Below, piece by piece: positions 18,399-26,774 of a stretch of DNA of 64,000 nucleotides. This stretch comes from Pseudomonas bijieensis (lineage in GTDB: Bacteria > Pseudomonadota > Gammaproteobacteria > Pseudomonadales > Pseudomonadaceae). Position numbers and translations under genes: made by a program. The stretch lies in contig NZ_CP048810.1 in assembly GCF_013347965.1 (NCBI RefSeq), positions 124,001-188,000 on the forward strand, read 5' to 3'. Under the pieces are notes generated by a model. That model saw nothing but the letters and a program-made list of their open reading frames with translations. It did not search any database and was not told the DNA's origin. Position 1 is the stretch's first letter. The number at the start of each line of letters is the position of its first letter.

Positions 18399-20297
18399 AT
18401 GTCGACCCAACCGGAAAAAACGCCCGTGTCGCCGGCCATGCGCTCGGCTGTATGTGGATTGATGCTGGCCTCTGTTGGGTTGGTATTGGGTGCTGGGTCG
18501 GCGGTCGCTGGCATGCAGCCTCCGCCTTCCACCCCGATTACGCCGGGTGAAATCATCGGGGAGAGTCAGCTCGAGAAGGCTCGCTGCGTACAGCAGTCGG
18601 ATCCGGCAAAGTACCGGCGTGCGCGCGCGGTGGGCAGGATCCATTCCAGACTTGGAGGTGGAACTGTCTGGCGGGTAGGGCCTGGAAACCTCGCGCTGAC
18701 CAACTGGCATGTTGTTGACCAGGACGCGGGCGACCCGACCCAAATGGTGGTGAGCTTCAATTACGAAGAAACATCTTGCCATTCGGACAGTACGGCGGAT
18801 GTGGTTCGGGTGCCGGTCGAGCGGATCGTGGCCTATGATCGGGATAAGGATTTTGCGCTGCTTGCCCTCGACGAGGATATCGTCAACAGCGGTGCGCTGG
18901 ATTCCTTCGGTTATCTGGGCCTGAACACTCAGGTCCCGCATATTGGTGCTGACGTCTACCTTGCTGGACACCCCAGTGCTTTACCGAAGCGGGTCTCTCG
19001 CGATCACGACGACGGTCTTCCCTGCCGGGTGATCGATGTGGGTGACAACGGCCGTTACGGTTGGGTGAAATATAATTGCGATACCGAGTCCGGCAGTTCC
19101 GGATCACCCGTGATCGACGCGCCAACCAATACGGCAATTGCTCTCCACAGTGGCGGTAGTGCCTCAGCCAACTCGGGCACGCAGATGGCTGAAATCTGGC
19201 CGGACATCGCGCGGTATTTTGATGGCAAGTTGCCCGAGGGCAGTATCCCGGTGGAACAGCCGACCGTGCCGGTGGCCAAGCCGGGAGCCGTTAGCGTACA
19301 GGTGCCGGTGCGCGTGACACAGGTGGACGGGGAATCTGCGGTGGGAGGGGCGTCCGGTGAGCAGCTGTATTACCACGCCCCCGCACACACCACGATCACC
19401 GACGTGTTCTGCCAGAGCGCAACCACCAAGTGGATTGCCGAGGACGGCGACGCCGCGTCATGTACCCTGTCAAGCGCAGCAGACTGGACCACAGCACAGT
19501 CGGTGACGCTCCGCGTGGATGACACCGCCCCCGACGGCCAAATCGTCGACGGCCGGGTACGGCTACTGTCTGACACAGGGCAAACCCGCGGAGGAACCAA
19601 CACCACCCTGAACGTGATGTCGCTGGACCCAGGTGACGTGGCATCGCTACAGGCACAGGCCGGAAATCTTCAGGCGGCCCCGGTGGACAGCAGGTTCGCG
19701 GAGCCGTTAACGGCGCGGGCGATAGACCCGCTGGGCGAGATTGTTGTGGGTGCGGATGTCACCTTCGCGGTCTCCGATGAAGGGGCGACAGGGACGCGCT
19801 TCGACGGGGGCGATCAGACACCGATCGTGCAGACGAACGCCGATGGTGATGCAACCTCGCCGAGGCTGGTCGCCGGCTCCGGGGTGGGCACGCTGCAGGT
19901 GACCGCCACCTCTAACGACAGAATGGCCAGGTTCTACTTGAGGGTGGTGTCGGAGGAGGGGGACCCGACGGATGATGTGGAGTCTCTGATCCTGGCAGGT
20001 GGGAATGGACAGATCGCACCAGCGGGTACCGAGTTCACTCTTGCGCTCACGGTTCGAGCCTCGAATCAGGACAGGGATCCGGTGGCGGGGGCCTGGGTCG
20101 TCTACACGATCACTGATGATGGTAGGACAGGGACCCGATTCGTCGGGGTCGATCAGACGCCGACGGTGACGACCAGCAGCAGTGGTGACGCAGTGTCATC
20201 GAAGCTGATTGCTGGTCACACACCGGGTTTCGTGACGGTGACCGCGACCTCCAATGGCAAGGCGGTGACGTTTCTCTTGGTGGTGAGTCCGAGTTGA
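18399..20297 (+). CDS. Secreted V8/trypsin-like serine protease with two Ig-like (Big-1) repeats
   Basis: A 632-residue exported protein. A signal peptide (core MLASVGLVLGAGSAVAG) ends near residue 38. The protease domain covers about residues 60-280, with the triad His104 (TNWHVVD), Asp151 (DKDFALLALD) and Ser234 (SGSSGSP), as in the V8/glutamyl endopeptidase branch of S1. The C-terminus carries two repeats of about 85 residues sharing TGTRF, D-Q-TP and VTATSN, which look like bacterial Ig-like (invasin/Big-1) domains. The ATG at 18399 has GGAG eight bases upstream; a GTG at 18390 overlaps that site and is less likely. No membrane anchor is visible. It stands alone between two operons. Target and export partner are unknown. 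Confidence 0.82.
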   Translation: MSTQPEKTPVSPAMRSAVCGLMLASVGLVLGAGSAVAGMQPPPSTPITPGEIIGESQLEKARCVQQSDPAKYRRARAVGRIHSRLGGGTVWRVGPGNLALTNWHVVDQDAGDPTQMVVSFNYEETSCHSDSTADVVRVPVERIVAYDRDKDFALLALDEDIVNSGALDSFGYLGLNTQVPHIGADVYLAGHPSALPKRVSRDHDDGLPCRVIDVGDNGRYGWVKYNCDTESGSSGSPVIDAPTNTAIALHSGGSASANSGTQMAEIWPDIARYFDGKLPEGSIPVEQPTVPVAKPGAVSVQVPVRVTQVDGESAVGGASGEQLYYHAPAHTTITDVFCQSATTKWIAEDGDAASCTLSSAADWTTAQSVTLRVDDTAPDGQIVDGRVRLLSDTGQTRGGTNTTLNVMSLDPGDVASLQAQAGNLQAAPVDSRFAEPLTARAIDPLGEIVVGADVTFAVSDEGATGTRFDGGDQTPIVQTNADGDATSPRLVAGSGVGTLQVTATSNDRMARFYLRVVSEEGDPTDDVESLILAGGNGQIAPAGTEFTLALTVRASNQDRDPVAGAWVVYTITDDGRTGTRFVGVDQTPTVTTSSSGDAVSSKLIAGHTPGFVTVTATSNGKAVTFLLVVSPS

Positions 20298-20347
20298 GAA
20301 GTCGATCGAACAGAACGCTGGATAACGTCGATCTGCGTTAACCGCCG

Positions 20348-21109
20348 TCACATCCCGTGGGCAGCCGCAGGCGGATTCTGCATGCGTTCGGCAATCCGCC
20401 GGGTGGTGTCCATCACCATCTCAATCACGGTTTCCTGGCGCAGCAATTTGAAGTTGTGGGTGCTGCCGACCGCCGAAAGGCTGCCCACCACCTCGTCGAG
20501 CCCTGGGTTGACGATCGGCGCCGCGATACCGGTGAGCCCCAGGTTGAGTTCATCATGGGTCAGGCAATAGCCGTCCTTGCGGATCTTTTTCGCTGCCTTG
20601 GAAAAGCTGGCCCAGTCGTAGGTGCTGTCAGGGTCATTGGCCAGGTGTTCCTCGAACAGGCGTTGCAGGCGTCGACCCTTTTGAAAGGCGATCAACACCT
20701 TGGACTGCGCACCGCGAAAAAACGGCAGCGGCTGGCCGCGTCCGAATGCGAACTGGTAGGTGTCATTGGGTTCGGCGATGTAGGTGTTGATGATGTGTCC
20801 GTCATAGAAAACGCTGGCGAACACCGCCAGGCCGGTGGCTTCGGACAGCTCGTGCATCAACTCGCGGCCCGCCACGAGGATCGGGTCGTACTGGCGCATC
20901 ATCCAGTCGAGTTCGATGATGCGCGGCCCCAGGCCATAGCTGCCGGCATCCACCCGCACCAGCAGGCCGGCGTCACACAAATCCTTGACGTAGCGGTACA
21001 CGGTCGCCCGTGACAGGCCCATGCGCTCGGCGATGGTCTCGGGGTCGATCTTCAGCGTTGCCGGGCCGAAGAGGTCCAGCACACTCAGCATTTTGCTCAG
21101 ACTGCTCAT
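20348..21109 (-). CDS. IclR-family transcriptional regulator
   Basis: A 253-residue regulator. An N-terminal winged helix-turn-helix (ETIAERMGLSRATVYRYVKDL) is followed by the IclR effector-binding domain (about residues 70-245, with HNFKLLRQETV near the end). It is divergent from the large operon beginning at 21384, with a 274-bp gap that holds an inverted repeat. IclR proteins in this position usually control the divergent aromatic or organic-acid catabolic operon. I infer that role here; the ligand is unknown. Confidence 0.9.
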   Translation of the reverse strand: MSSLSKMLSVLDLFGPATLKIDPETIAERMGLSRATVYRYVKDLCDAGLLVRVDAGSYGLGPRIIELDWMMRQYDPILVAGRELMHELSEATGLAVFASVFYDGHIINTYIAEPNDTYQFAFGRGQPLPFFRGAQSKVLIAFQKGRRLQRLFEEHLANDPDSTYDWASFSKAAKKIRKDGYCLTHDELNLGLTGIAAPIVNPGLDEVVGSLSAVGSTHNFKLLRQETVIEMVMDTTRRIAERMQNPPAAAHGM

Positions 21110-21275
21110 TTCGCTCCTAAAGGGGGGAATGGCGCGTAGGTGGTCGTTGGGTGAGCACTATAGGTAGCCGCGGCAGTGATGAAAAGCCCGCAGGCTCGCT
21201 CAGGAGTGCGTTGTCACGGTAACCCAATGTCTGAGAAATACAAGCTCATTTTCGGCGGTTTTATCTCAATAAAAA

Positions 21276-21306
21276 TGCATAAATCTCAAAATATGATTTT
21301 TATGCA
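21276..21306. promoter_or_regulatory. Candidate IclR operator in divergent gap
   Basis: TGCATAAA, a 15-base spacer, then TTTATGCA: a perfect 8-bp inverted repeat. The AT-rich stretch around it also has the direct repeat TAAATCTCA at 21280-21288 and 21342-21350. It lies between the IclR gene and the operon it probably controls. The rest of the 274-bp gap shows no gene. Confidence 0.45.
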
Positions 21307-21383
21307 GAAAAACAGCTTGTTTTGTCGGTTCTCCTGTGTGATAAATCTCAGCCACTGCAAACGCTCGATCAAGAGGGCTGGAA

Positions 21384-22925
21384 ATGAATGGTGCGCAACT
21401 GATAGTGAAGGCGGCGGTGGCGAGCGGTATCGAATACTGCTTCGCCAATCCTGGAACGACTGAAATCCCCCTGGTGGCAGCCATGGCCAGTGCGCCAGCC
21501 CTCAAGCCGGTATTGTCCTTGTTCGAGGGGGTATGCACCGGTGCCGCGGACGGCTACGGCCGGATTGCCGGCAAGCCGGCGATGACCCTGACTCACCTGG
21601 GGCCTGGCTTTGCCAATGGCATTGCCAACCTGCACAACGCGCGTCGCGCCAATACCCCGATCGTCAACGTCATCGGCGATCACGCGTCATGGCACGTCAA
21701 CTACGATCCGCCGCTGGCCAGTGATATCCAGGCCCTGGCCGGGAGCGTTTCCGGATGGGTGCGCACATCGCGCACCGCATCGGGTGTAGGCGAAGATTTC
21801 CAAGAGGCCGTGCGTGCCGCCTGGCAAGCCAACGGACAGATCGCCAGCCTGATCCTGCCAATGGATCTGCAAGCCAACACTGTGCAGCATGAGAAAGCCT
21901 TCACGGCATTGCGGGCCCCGGTTCGGCGTTTTGCCGGTGACCGGATCGAGGCGGTCGCCCAGGCATTGCGTGATGGCCGGCGCCTGGTGTTTATCGTTGG
22001 CGACCAAGGCTTGTCCGTCGCCGGGCTCGAAGCGGCGGGGCGCCTGGCCCAGTTGCCGGGTGTGCGCCTGTTCGCCGAAACCTTTCCACGCCTGAGCTAT
22101 CGCGGTGGTGGCCTGCCTGACCTGGATCGTCTGCCTTACTTCCCCGAAGTGGCCATTGAGATCCTTGACCAATACGACGCGGTGGTTTGCGCCGGTGTGC
22201 CGGACCCGATCAGTTATTTCGGCTACGAAGGCATCGCTTCTCGCCTGGCTGAACGTGAACGCCTGCTCTGCCTGGCGGAAGTCGGGGACGACGTCGCCGG
22301 AGCGCTCACTGCGCTTGCCGATGCGCTTGAGGCGCCGGCTTATGTGCCAACGCCAATGGGTATCGAGCTGCCACCAGGCGATGCCACGTTGACGCCCCAG
22401 TCCGTGGGTCAGGTGCTGGCCGCATCGCTGCCGGACGATTGCATCGTTTCGGTGGAAGGCGGGACGTGCGGCTATCCATTCTTCACCGCTTCGGCCCATG
22501 CCGCGCGGCATCGGGTCTTGACCAACACCGGTGGGGCCATCGGCCAGGGTATTCCGGTGGGCTTTGGCGCCGCCATGGCCGAGCGTGGCAACCAGGTGTT
22601 CTGCCTGCAATCGGACGGCAGTGCCCAGTACACCATCCAGACCCTGTGGAGCATCGCCCGCGAGCAACTGCCGGTGGTGATCCTGATCGCGGCCAACCAT
22701 CGCTACGCCATTTTGCAGAACGAGCTGCGCCGCTTCGGCATGACCGAACTGGGCCCCGAGGCCTTGAGCCTGACCGTACTGGACCGTCCACGCATCGATT
22801 GGAAAGCCTTGGCCAAGGGCTATGGCTTGCCGGCCAGCACCGTGCACACCAATGGTGAGCTGCATCGGGCCCTGGCCAATGCCAAGGCCGACGGCGGTCC
22901 TTGCCTGATTGAAATGGCGCTGTGA
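21384..22925 (+). CDS. TPP-dependent enzyme, acetolactate synthase/benzoylformate decarboxylase-like
   Basis: A 513-residue three-domain thiamine diphosphate enzyme. The N-terminal pyrimidine domain has CFANPGTTEIPLV and the cofactor-activating Glu in LFEGVCTGAADGYGR. The C-terminal diphosphate-binding domain runs from about residue 370, with QSDGSAQYTIQTLW then AANHRYAIL. The usual GDG of the metal motif is SDG. It belongs to an uncharacterised group auto-named acetolactate synthase large subunit, but there is no regulatory subunit and the neighbours are catabolic. I infer decarboxylation of a 2-oxo acid to an aldehyde, which the next gene would oxidise. Carboligation cannot be excluded. Confidence 0.8.
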   Translation: MNGAQLIVKAAVASGIEYCFANPGTTEIPLVAAMASAPALKPVLSLFEGVCTGAADGYGRIAGKPAMTLTHLGPGFANGIANLHNARRANTPIVNVIGDHASWHVNYDPPLASDIQALAGSVSGWVRTSRTASGVGEDFQEAVRAAWQANGQIASLILPMDLQANTVQHEKAFTALRAPVRRFAGDRIEAVAQALRDGRRLVFIVGDQGLSVAGLEAAGRLAQLPGVRLFAETFPRLSYRGGGLPDLDRLPYFPEVAIEILDQYDAVVCAGVPDPISYFGYEGIASRLAERERLLCLAEVGDDVAGALTALADALEAPAYVPTPMGIELPPGDATLTPQSVGQVLAASLPDDCIVSVEGGTCGYPFFTASAHAARHRVLTNTGGAIGQGIPVGFGAAMAERGNQVFCLQSDGSAQYTIQTLWSIAREQLPVVILIAANHRYAILQNELRRFGMTELGPEALSLTVLDRPRIDWKALAKGYGLPASTVHTNGELHRALANAKADGGPCLIEMAL

Positions 22926-22935
22926 AGGAGCGGAT

Positions 22936-24426
22936 ATGAACCCGATTCAATTGTTACCTGCCGTCGAGAAGTTCCTGTCGCAACCGGGACGCCTGTTTAT
23001 CGGCGGCACCTGGCAGGACGCCGCCAATGGCCGTCGGTTTGCCGTGGAGAACCCAGCCACTGAGCAGACCCTGACTGAAGTCGCCGAAGGCGGCGAACGC
23101 GACGTGGATGCCGCCGTCGCCGCCGCCCGTGCGGCCTTCACCGGGACCTGGGCGCAGCAGTCGCCGGCCCAGCGTGGGTTGTTGCTGTTTCGCCTGGCGG
23201 AACTGCTCGACCAGCATCGCGAAGAGTTGGCGCAACTGATCACCCTGGAAAACGGCAAGCCGATTGCCAACGCCCGCGGGGAGGCGGCGAGTGCCGCCAA
23301 CATCATTCGCTACTTTGCCGGCTGGCCGACCAAGATCGAAGGCAGCACGCTGCCGGTATCGCCTTCCAGTGGCGCGCCGATGCTCAACTACACCTTGCGC
23401 GAGCCAGTGGGCGTCTGTGCGTTGATCGTGCCGTGGAACTTCCCGCTGACCATGTGCGTGTGGAAGCTCGGCCCGGTGCTGGCGACCGGTTGTGTCGCGG
23501 TGCTCAAGCCCGCCGAGCAGACGCCCCTGGTTGCCATTCGCCTGGTGCAACTGATCGAGGCCGCCGGTTTCCCGGCCGGGGTGGTCAACCTGCTCACCGG
23601 TCTTGGTGTGCATACCGGCGCACCGCTGGCCCAGCACCCGGACGTGGACAAGATCGCCTTCACCGGATCGACCCAGGTGGGACGGCTGATCGCCCAGGCC
23701 GCCACCGGCAACATGAAGAAGGTTTCGCTGGAGTTGGGTGGCAAGTCTCCCAACATCATCCTGCCGGACGCCGATATCGTCCGGGCCGCCAAAGGCGCCG
23801 CCGACGGCATTTTCTACAACCAGGGGCAAGTCTGCACCGCCGGATCGCGTCTGTACGTGCACGCCAGCGTCCTCGACCAGGTGCTTGAAGAACTCCAGCG
23901 CCATGCGGCCGCCCATGTGTTGGGGCCAGGCCTGGATCCGGCCAGCAGCATGGGCCCGCTGGTCTCGGCCCGGCAATTGGGCACGGTGCGTGGCTACCTG
24001 CAGCGGGGCCAGGAAGAAGGCGCCGAACTGATCTGCGGCGGTGACCGGCCGGCTCATCTGGAACAGGGGCACTTCATTCAGCCCAGCGTGTTTCTCGACC
24101 GCGCCGAGCGTGCCTGTGTCGCCCGGGAAGAAATTTTCGGCCCGGTGCTGACCGTCATGAGCTGGACCGAAATCGACGAGCTGGTGCTACGCGCCAACGA
24201 CTCGCCTTACGGCCTGGCCGCCGGTCTCTGGACCCGTGACTTGCGTTCCGCCCATCGCGTGGCTGCGCAGTTGAAGGCCGGCTCGGTGTGGATCAACTGC
24301 TGGAACGTCGTCGACCCGGCCTCGCCATTTGGCGGCTACAAGCAATCCGGCTGGGGCCGGGAAATGGGCAAGAACGTGATCGATGCCTACACCGAAACCA
24401 AAAGTGTCTTCGTCGATCTCGCCTGA
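22936..24426 (+). CDS. NAD(P)-dependent aldehyde dehydrogenase
   Basis: A 496-residue ALDH with VPWNFPLT (oxyanion Asn), the catalytic Glu in LELGGKS, the nucleophile in NQGQVCTAGSR, and C-terminal PFGGYKQSG. It resembles the betaine/phenylacetaldehyde/aromatic aldehyde branch. I use the ATG at 22936 because AAGGAG is correctly placed; the frame opens at 22909 inside the previous gene. It follows the TPP enzyme by ten bases. The pair suggests conversion of a 2-oxo acid to a carboxylic acid with one carbon fewer, which is inferred from gene order. Confidence 0.88.
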   Translation: MNPIQLLPAVEKFLSQPGRLFIGGTWQDAANGRRFAVENPATEQTLTEVAEGGERDVDAAVAAARAAFTGTWAQQSPAQRGLLLFRLAELLDQHREELAQLITLENGKPIANARGEAASAANIIRYFAGWPTKIEGSTLPVSPSSGAPMLNYTLREPVGVCALIVPWNFPLTMCVWKLGPVLATGCVAVLKPAEQTPLVAIRLVQLIEAAGFPAGVVNLLTGLGVHTGAPLAQHPDVDKIAFTGSTQVGRLIAQAATGNMKKVSLELGGKSPNIILPDADIVRAAKGAADGIFYNQGQVCTAGSRLYVHASVLDQVLEELQRHAAAHVLGPGLDPASSMGPLVSARQLGTVRGYLQRGQEEGAELICGGDRPAHLEQGHFIQPSVFLDRAERACVAREEIFGPVLTVMSWTEIDELVLRANDSPYGLAAGLWTRDLRSAHRVAAQLKAGSVWINCWNVVDPASPFGGYKQSGWGREMGKNVIDAYTETKSVFVDLA

Positions 24427-24452
24427 GCCGAACAATCACAAGAGGAACTGCT

Positions 24453-25247
24453 ATGGATCTGGAATTGCAAGGCCGCGTGGCGATCGTCACCGGCGGTGGT
24501 ATGGGTATCGGCAAGGAAGTCGCGCGTTTTCTGTCCCAGGAAGGTTGCAAGGTGGTGATCTGTGCGCGGCGCATGGAGTTTCTCCAGCAGGCCGCCGAGG
24601 AAATCACCGCAGAAACCGGCAACGAAGTGCTGCCGCTGTTCTGTGACACCAACCAGATGTCGGCGGTGTCGGACATGGTCGAGGCGGCCCACAAGCACTT
24701 TGGCCGCATCGACATCCTGGTCAACGGCGCCGCGGCACCGTCCGGTGTGGTGCGCAACGACATCGAACATGCCGGTGACGATGAATTGCTCTCGGACCTC
24801 AACACCAAGGTGATCGGCTATTTCCGTTGCGCCAAGGCAGTGACTCCGCACATGAAGGCCGGCGGCTTCGGTCGCATCATCAACATCGGTGGCCTGACCG
24901 GGCGCGGCAGCAAGGTGCTTTCGGGCATGCGCAACCTGGCCATTGCCCACATGACCAAAACCCTCTCCGACCAGTTGGGCCCATCGGGCATCACGGTCAA
25001 CCTGATCCACCCCGGTGTAGTGGATACCCCGCACATCCAGGAGCTGTACGAGCGCGAAGGGGTCAAGCAGGGCAAGACGCCCGAGCAGGTGGAGCAGGGT
25101 TACATCGACGCGACGCCGATCCGGCGCACCCTGGCGCCCATCGAAATGGGCTGGCTGATCGGTTTCCTCGCATCCCCCAAGGCCGGTGCCGTGACCGGGG
25201 AATCCATTGGCATCGACGGCGGCTTGACCCGTGGCATCTTCATTTGA
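24453..25247 (+). CDS. SDR-fold protein lacking the usual catalytic residues
   Basis: A 264-residue Rossmann protein. The cofactor-binding TGGGMGIG is intact at residues 13-20, and an NNAG equivalent is present as NGAAA at 91-95. The active-site stretch that should hold Ser, Tyr and Lys reads NIGGLTGRGSKVLSGMRN: the Ser position is Gly, and no YxxxK motif occurs; the aligned positions are about S157 and N161. Its length and its C-terminal TGESIGIDGG are normal. It may bind NAD(P) without classical reduction, or use another mechanism. The start at 24453 follows AGAGGAA. It is the third gene of the operon. The role is unknown. Confidence 0.85.
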   Translation: MDLELQGRVAIVTGGGMGIGKEVARFLSQEGCKVVICARRMEFLQQAAEEITAETGNEVLPLFCDTNQMSAVSDMVEAAHKHFGRIDILVNGAAAPSGVVRNDIEHAGDDELLSDLNTKVIGYFRCAKAVTPHMKAGGFGRIINIGGLTGRGSKVLSGMRNLAIAHMTKTLSDQLGPSGITVNLIHPGVVDTPHIQELYEREGVKQGKTPEQVEQGYIDATPIRRTLAPIEMGWLIGFLASPKAGAVTGESIGIDGGLTRGIFI

Positions 25248-25259
25248 GGAGCAGCAGTG

Positions 25260-26300
25260 ATGAGTAACGGAACCCTTTTGGTCGCCACCGTAGGGCAGGC
25301 GGTAATCCGCAGCGCCGACGATGGCCGCACCTGGCATCGCCTGGGCCTGGGCCAGGACCTGGAATTCGATGCGATCACCCGATCCCTGAGTGTCCATCCG
25401 GGGACACCGGAGGTGATCTACGCCGGCACCGACGTCGGCTTGTGCATCAGCCGTGACACCGGAGGCTATTGGCAGCGGGTGGATTCACCGTTCAATGGGC
25501 AGACCGTCTGGAAGGTGGCCGTGGATCCACAGGATGCACAGCGCATTTTCGTCGGCACCGGTGCGCCTTCGCGAGCGGTGCTGTGGCGCACCCTGGACGG
25601 CGGCCAGAGCTGGGATCGTGCCCCGGTGGAGATTCCAGAGTTCTGCGATGGCGTCAGTCGTCCGCGCTTGCTGGCCTTCGCCTACGACCCGACGGATCGC
25701 AACCAGCTCTGGTTCGGCCTGGAGGAGGGTGGGCTGTTCCACAGCCGTGACGGTGGCGACACCTGGACCCGTGTCGATGACCGCTTGCTGTGGGACTTCA
25801 ACTCGGACGTGCACAACATCCTGGTTTTGCCCAACCATGGGCAAAAGGTCATTGTGGTGGTGTGCGTCAACGCCGTTTACCGCAGTCTCGACGAGGGGCT
25901 GACCTGGACCGGCATCGTCGCGCGGGAAGCTTTCGGCCTGTACTACGTGCGCGCCATGAATGCCCCGATGGGCAGCGAAGATATCCTTTACCTGAGCATT
26001 TCCGACGGCACACCGGGCACGACCAGCAAGGTGCTGGTCTCCCGGGACGCCGCCCTCAGTTGGGAAGTGTTGCCACTGCCGCAGCAACCCAATTCCTGTG
26101 TCTGGGCGATTGCCTTGAACCCTGCCGACCCTCGCCAGATCGTCGCCGGTACCAAGTACGGGCATCTGTTCACCTCCGAGAACGGCGGTGACGGCTGGCA
26201 GAAGCAGTGGCGTGAATTCAGTGAAATCGCTGATGTGCTCTGGACGCCCGCCGTGGCGCAAATCAAGTCCGGGCATCAATCCATCATCAAGAAGAACTGA
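25260..26300 (+). CDS. Asp-box (BNR) beta-propeller protein, cytoplasmic
   Basis: A 346-residue protein with seven Asp-box motifs at regular spacing: SADDGRTWHR, SRDTGGYWQR, TLDGGQSWDR, SRDGGDTWTR, SLDEGLTWTG, SRDAALSWEV and SENGGDGWQK. Seven boxes predict a seven-bladed propeller. There is no signal peptide, unlike sialidases and most BNR proteins, so it should act in the cytoplasm. Start chosen at ATG 25260 (GAGGAG eight bases before) rather than the GTG at 25257. It is embedded in the operon. Propellers in catabolic operons can be lactonases or hydrolases, but I see no motif that decides this. Confidence 0.82.
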   Translation: MSNGTLLVATVGQAVIRSADDGRTWHRLGLGQDLEFDAITRSLSVHPGTPEVIYAGTDVGLCISRDTGGYWQRVDSPFNGQTVWKVAVDPQDAQRIFVGTGAPSRAVLWRTLDGGQSWDRAPVEIPEFCDGVSRPRLLAFAYDPTDRNQLWFGLEEGGLFHSRDGGDTWTRVDDRLLWDFNSDVHNILVLPNHGQKVIVVVCVNAVYRSLDEGLTWTGIVAREAFGLYYVRAMNAPMGSEDILYLSISDGTPGTTSKVLVSRDAALSWEVLPLPQQPNSCVWAIALNPADPRQIVAGTKYGHLFTSENGGDGWQKQWREFSEIADVLWTPAVAQIKSGHQSIIKKN

Positions 26301-26311
26301 GGTATCGCGCG

Positions 26312-26761
26312 ATGAAAGTCGAAGTCGTTCGTACTCACCTGTCGTTGTTCGTGAGCGACCCTGAAGTATCGGCACGTTGGTACGCCGACGTGCTGGGCAT
26401 GCATGAAAGCGCCCGGGGTGAAAGCTGGATCATGATGGCGTTTGGTGCCAAGCATCACGACATCGCGTTGCTCCGCGCGGAACCCGGGGCCCACCAGGGC
26501 GGCCTGGGGTTGCAGCACTACGGGCTGGAGATCGCGGGCGACATGACCACCCTGCGCAAGCTCTACGGCATGTTGCTGAAAAAGGGCGTCGAGGTGGTGA
26601 AGATCACCGACCACGAGATCGGCAACGGCGTGTATTTCAACGACCCCGATGGCAATCGCATGGAATTTTTCCTCGAGTCCGAACACGACGATGCACGCGG
26701 CAAGGCCCGCTTCAAGGCGGCCGGGGCGCCCAGCCGCCACTTTGATCTCGACCCACTTTAA
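26312..26761 (+). CDS. VOC-family metalloprotein, possible extradiol dioxygenase
   Basis: A 149-residue single vicinal-oxygen-chelate unit. The candidate metal ligands are His9 (RTHLSLFV), His69 (LQHYGLEI) and Glu118 (NRMEFFLE), the 2-His-1-carboxylate pattern. The loop YFNDPDGNRMEFF is typical of both glyoxalase-like and type I extradiol dioxygenases. It is about half the size of classic two-domain dioxygenases. Next to a flavin hydroxylase, an alpha/beta hydrolase and a hydratase, ring cleavage is the natural guess. Isomerase or glyoxalase-type chemistry is equally allowed by the fold. Confidence 0.82.
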   Translation: MKVEVVRTHLSLFVSDPEVSARWYADVLGMHESARGESWIMMAFGAKHHDIALLRAEPGAHQGGLGLQHYGLEIAGDMTTLRKLYGMLLKKGVEVVKITDHEIGNGVYFNDPDGNRMEFFLESEHDDARGKARFKAAGAPSRHFDLDPL

Positions 26762-26774
26762 GGAGAAACGCCTG

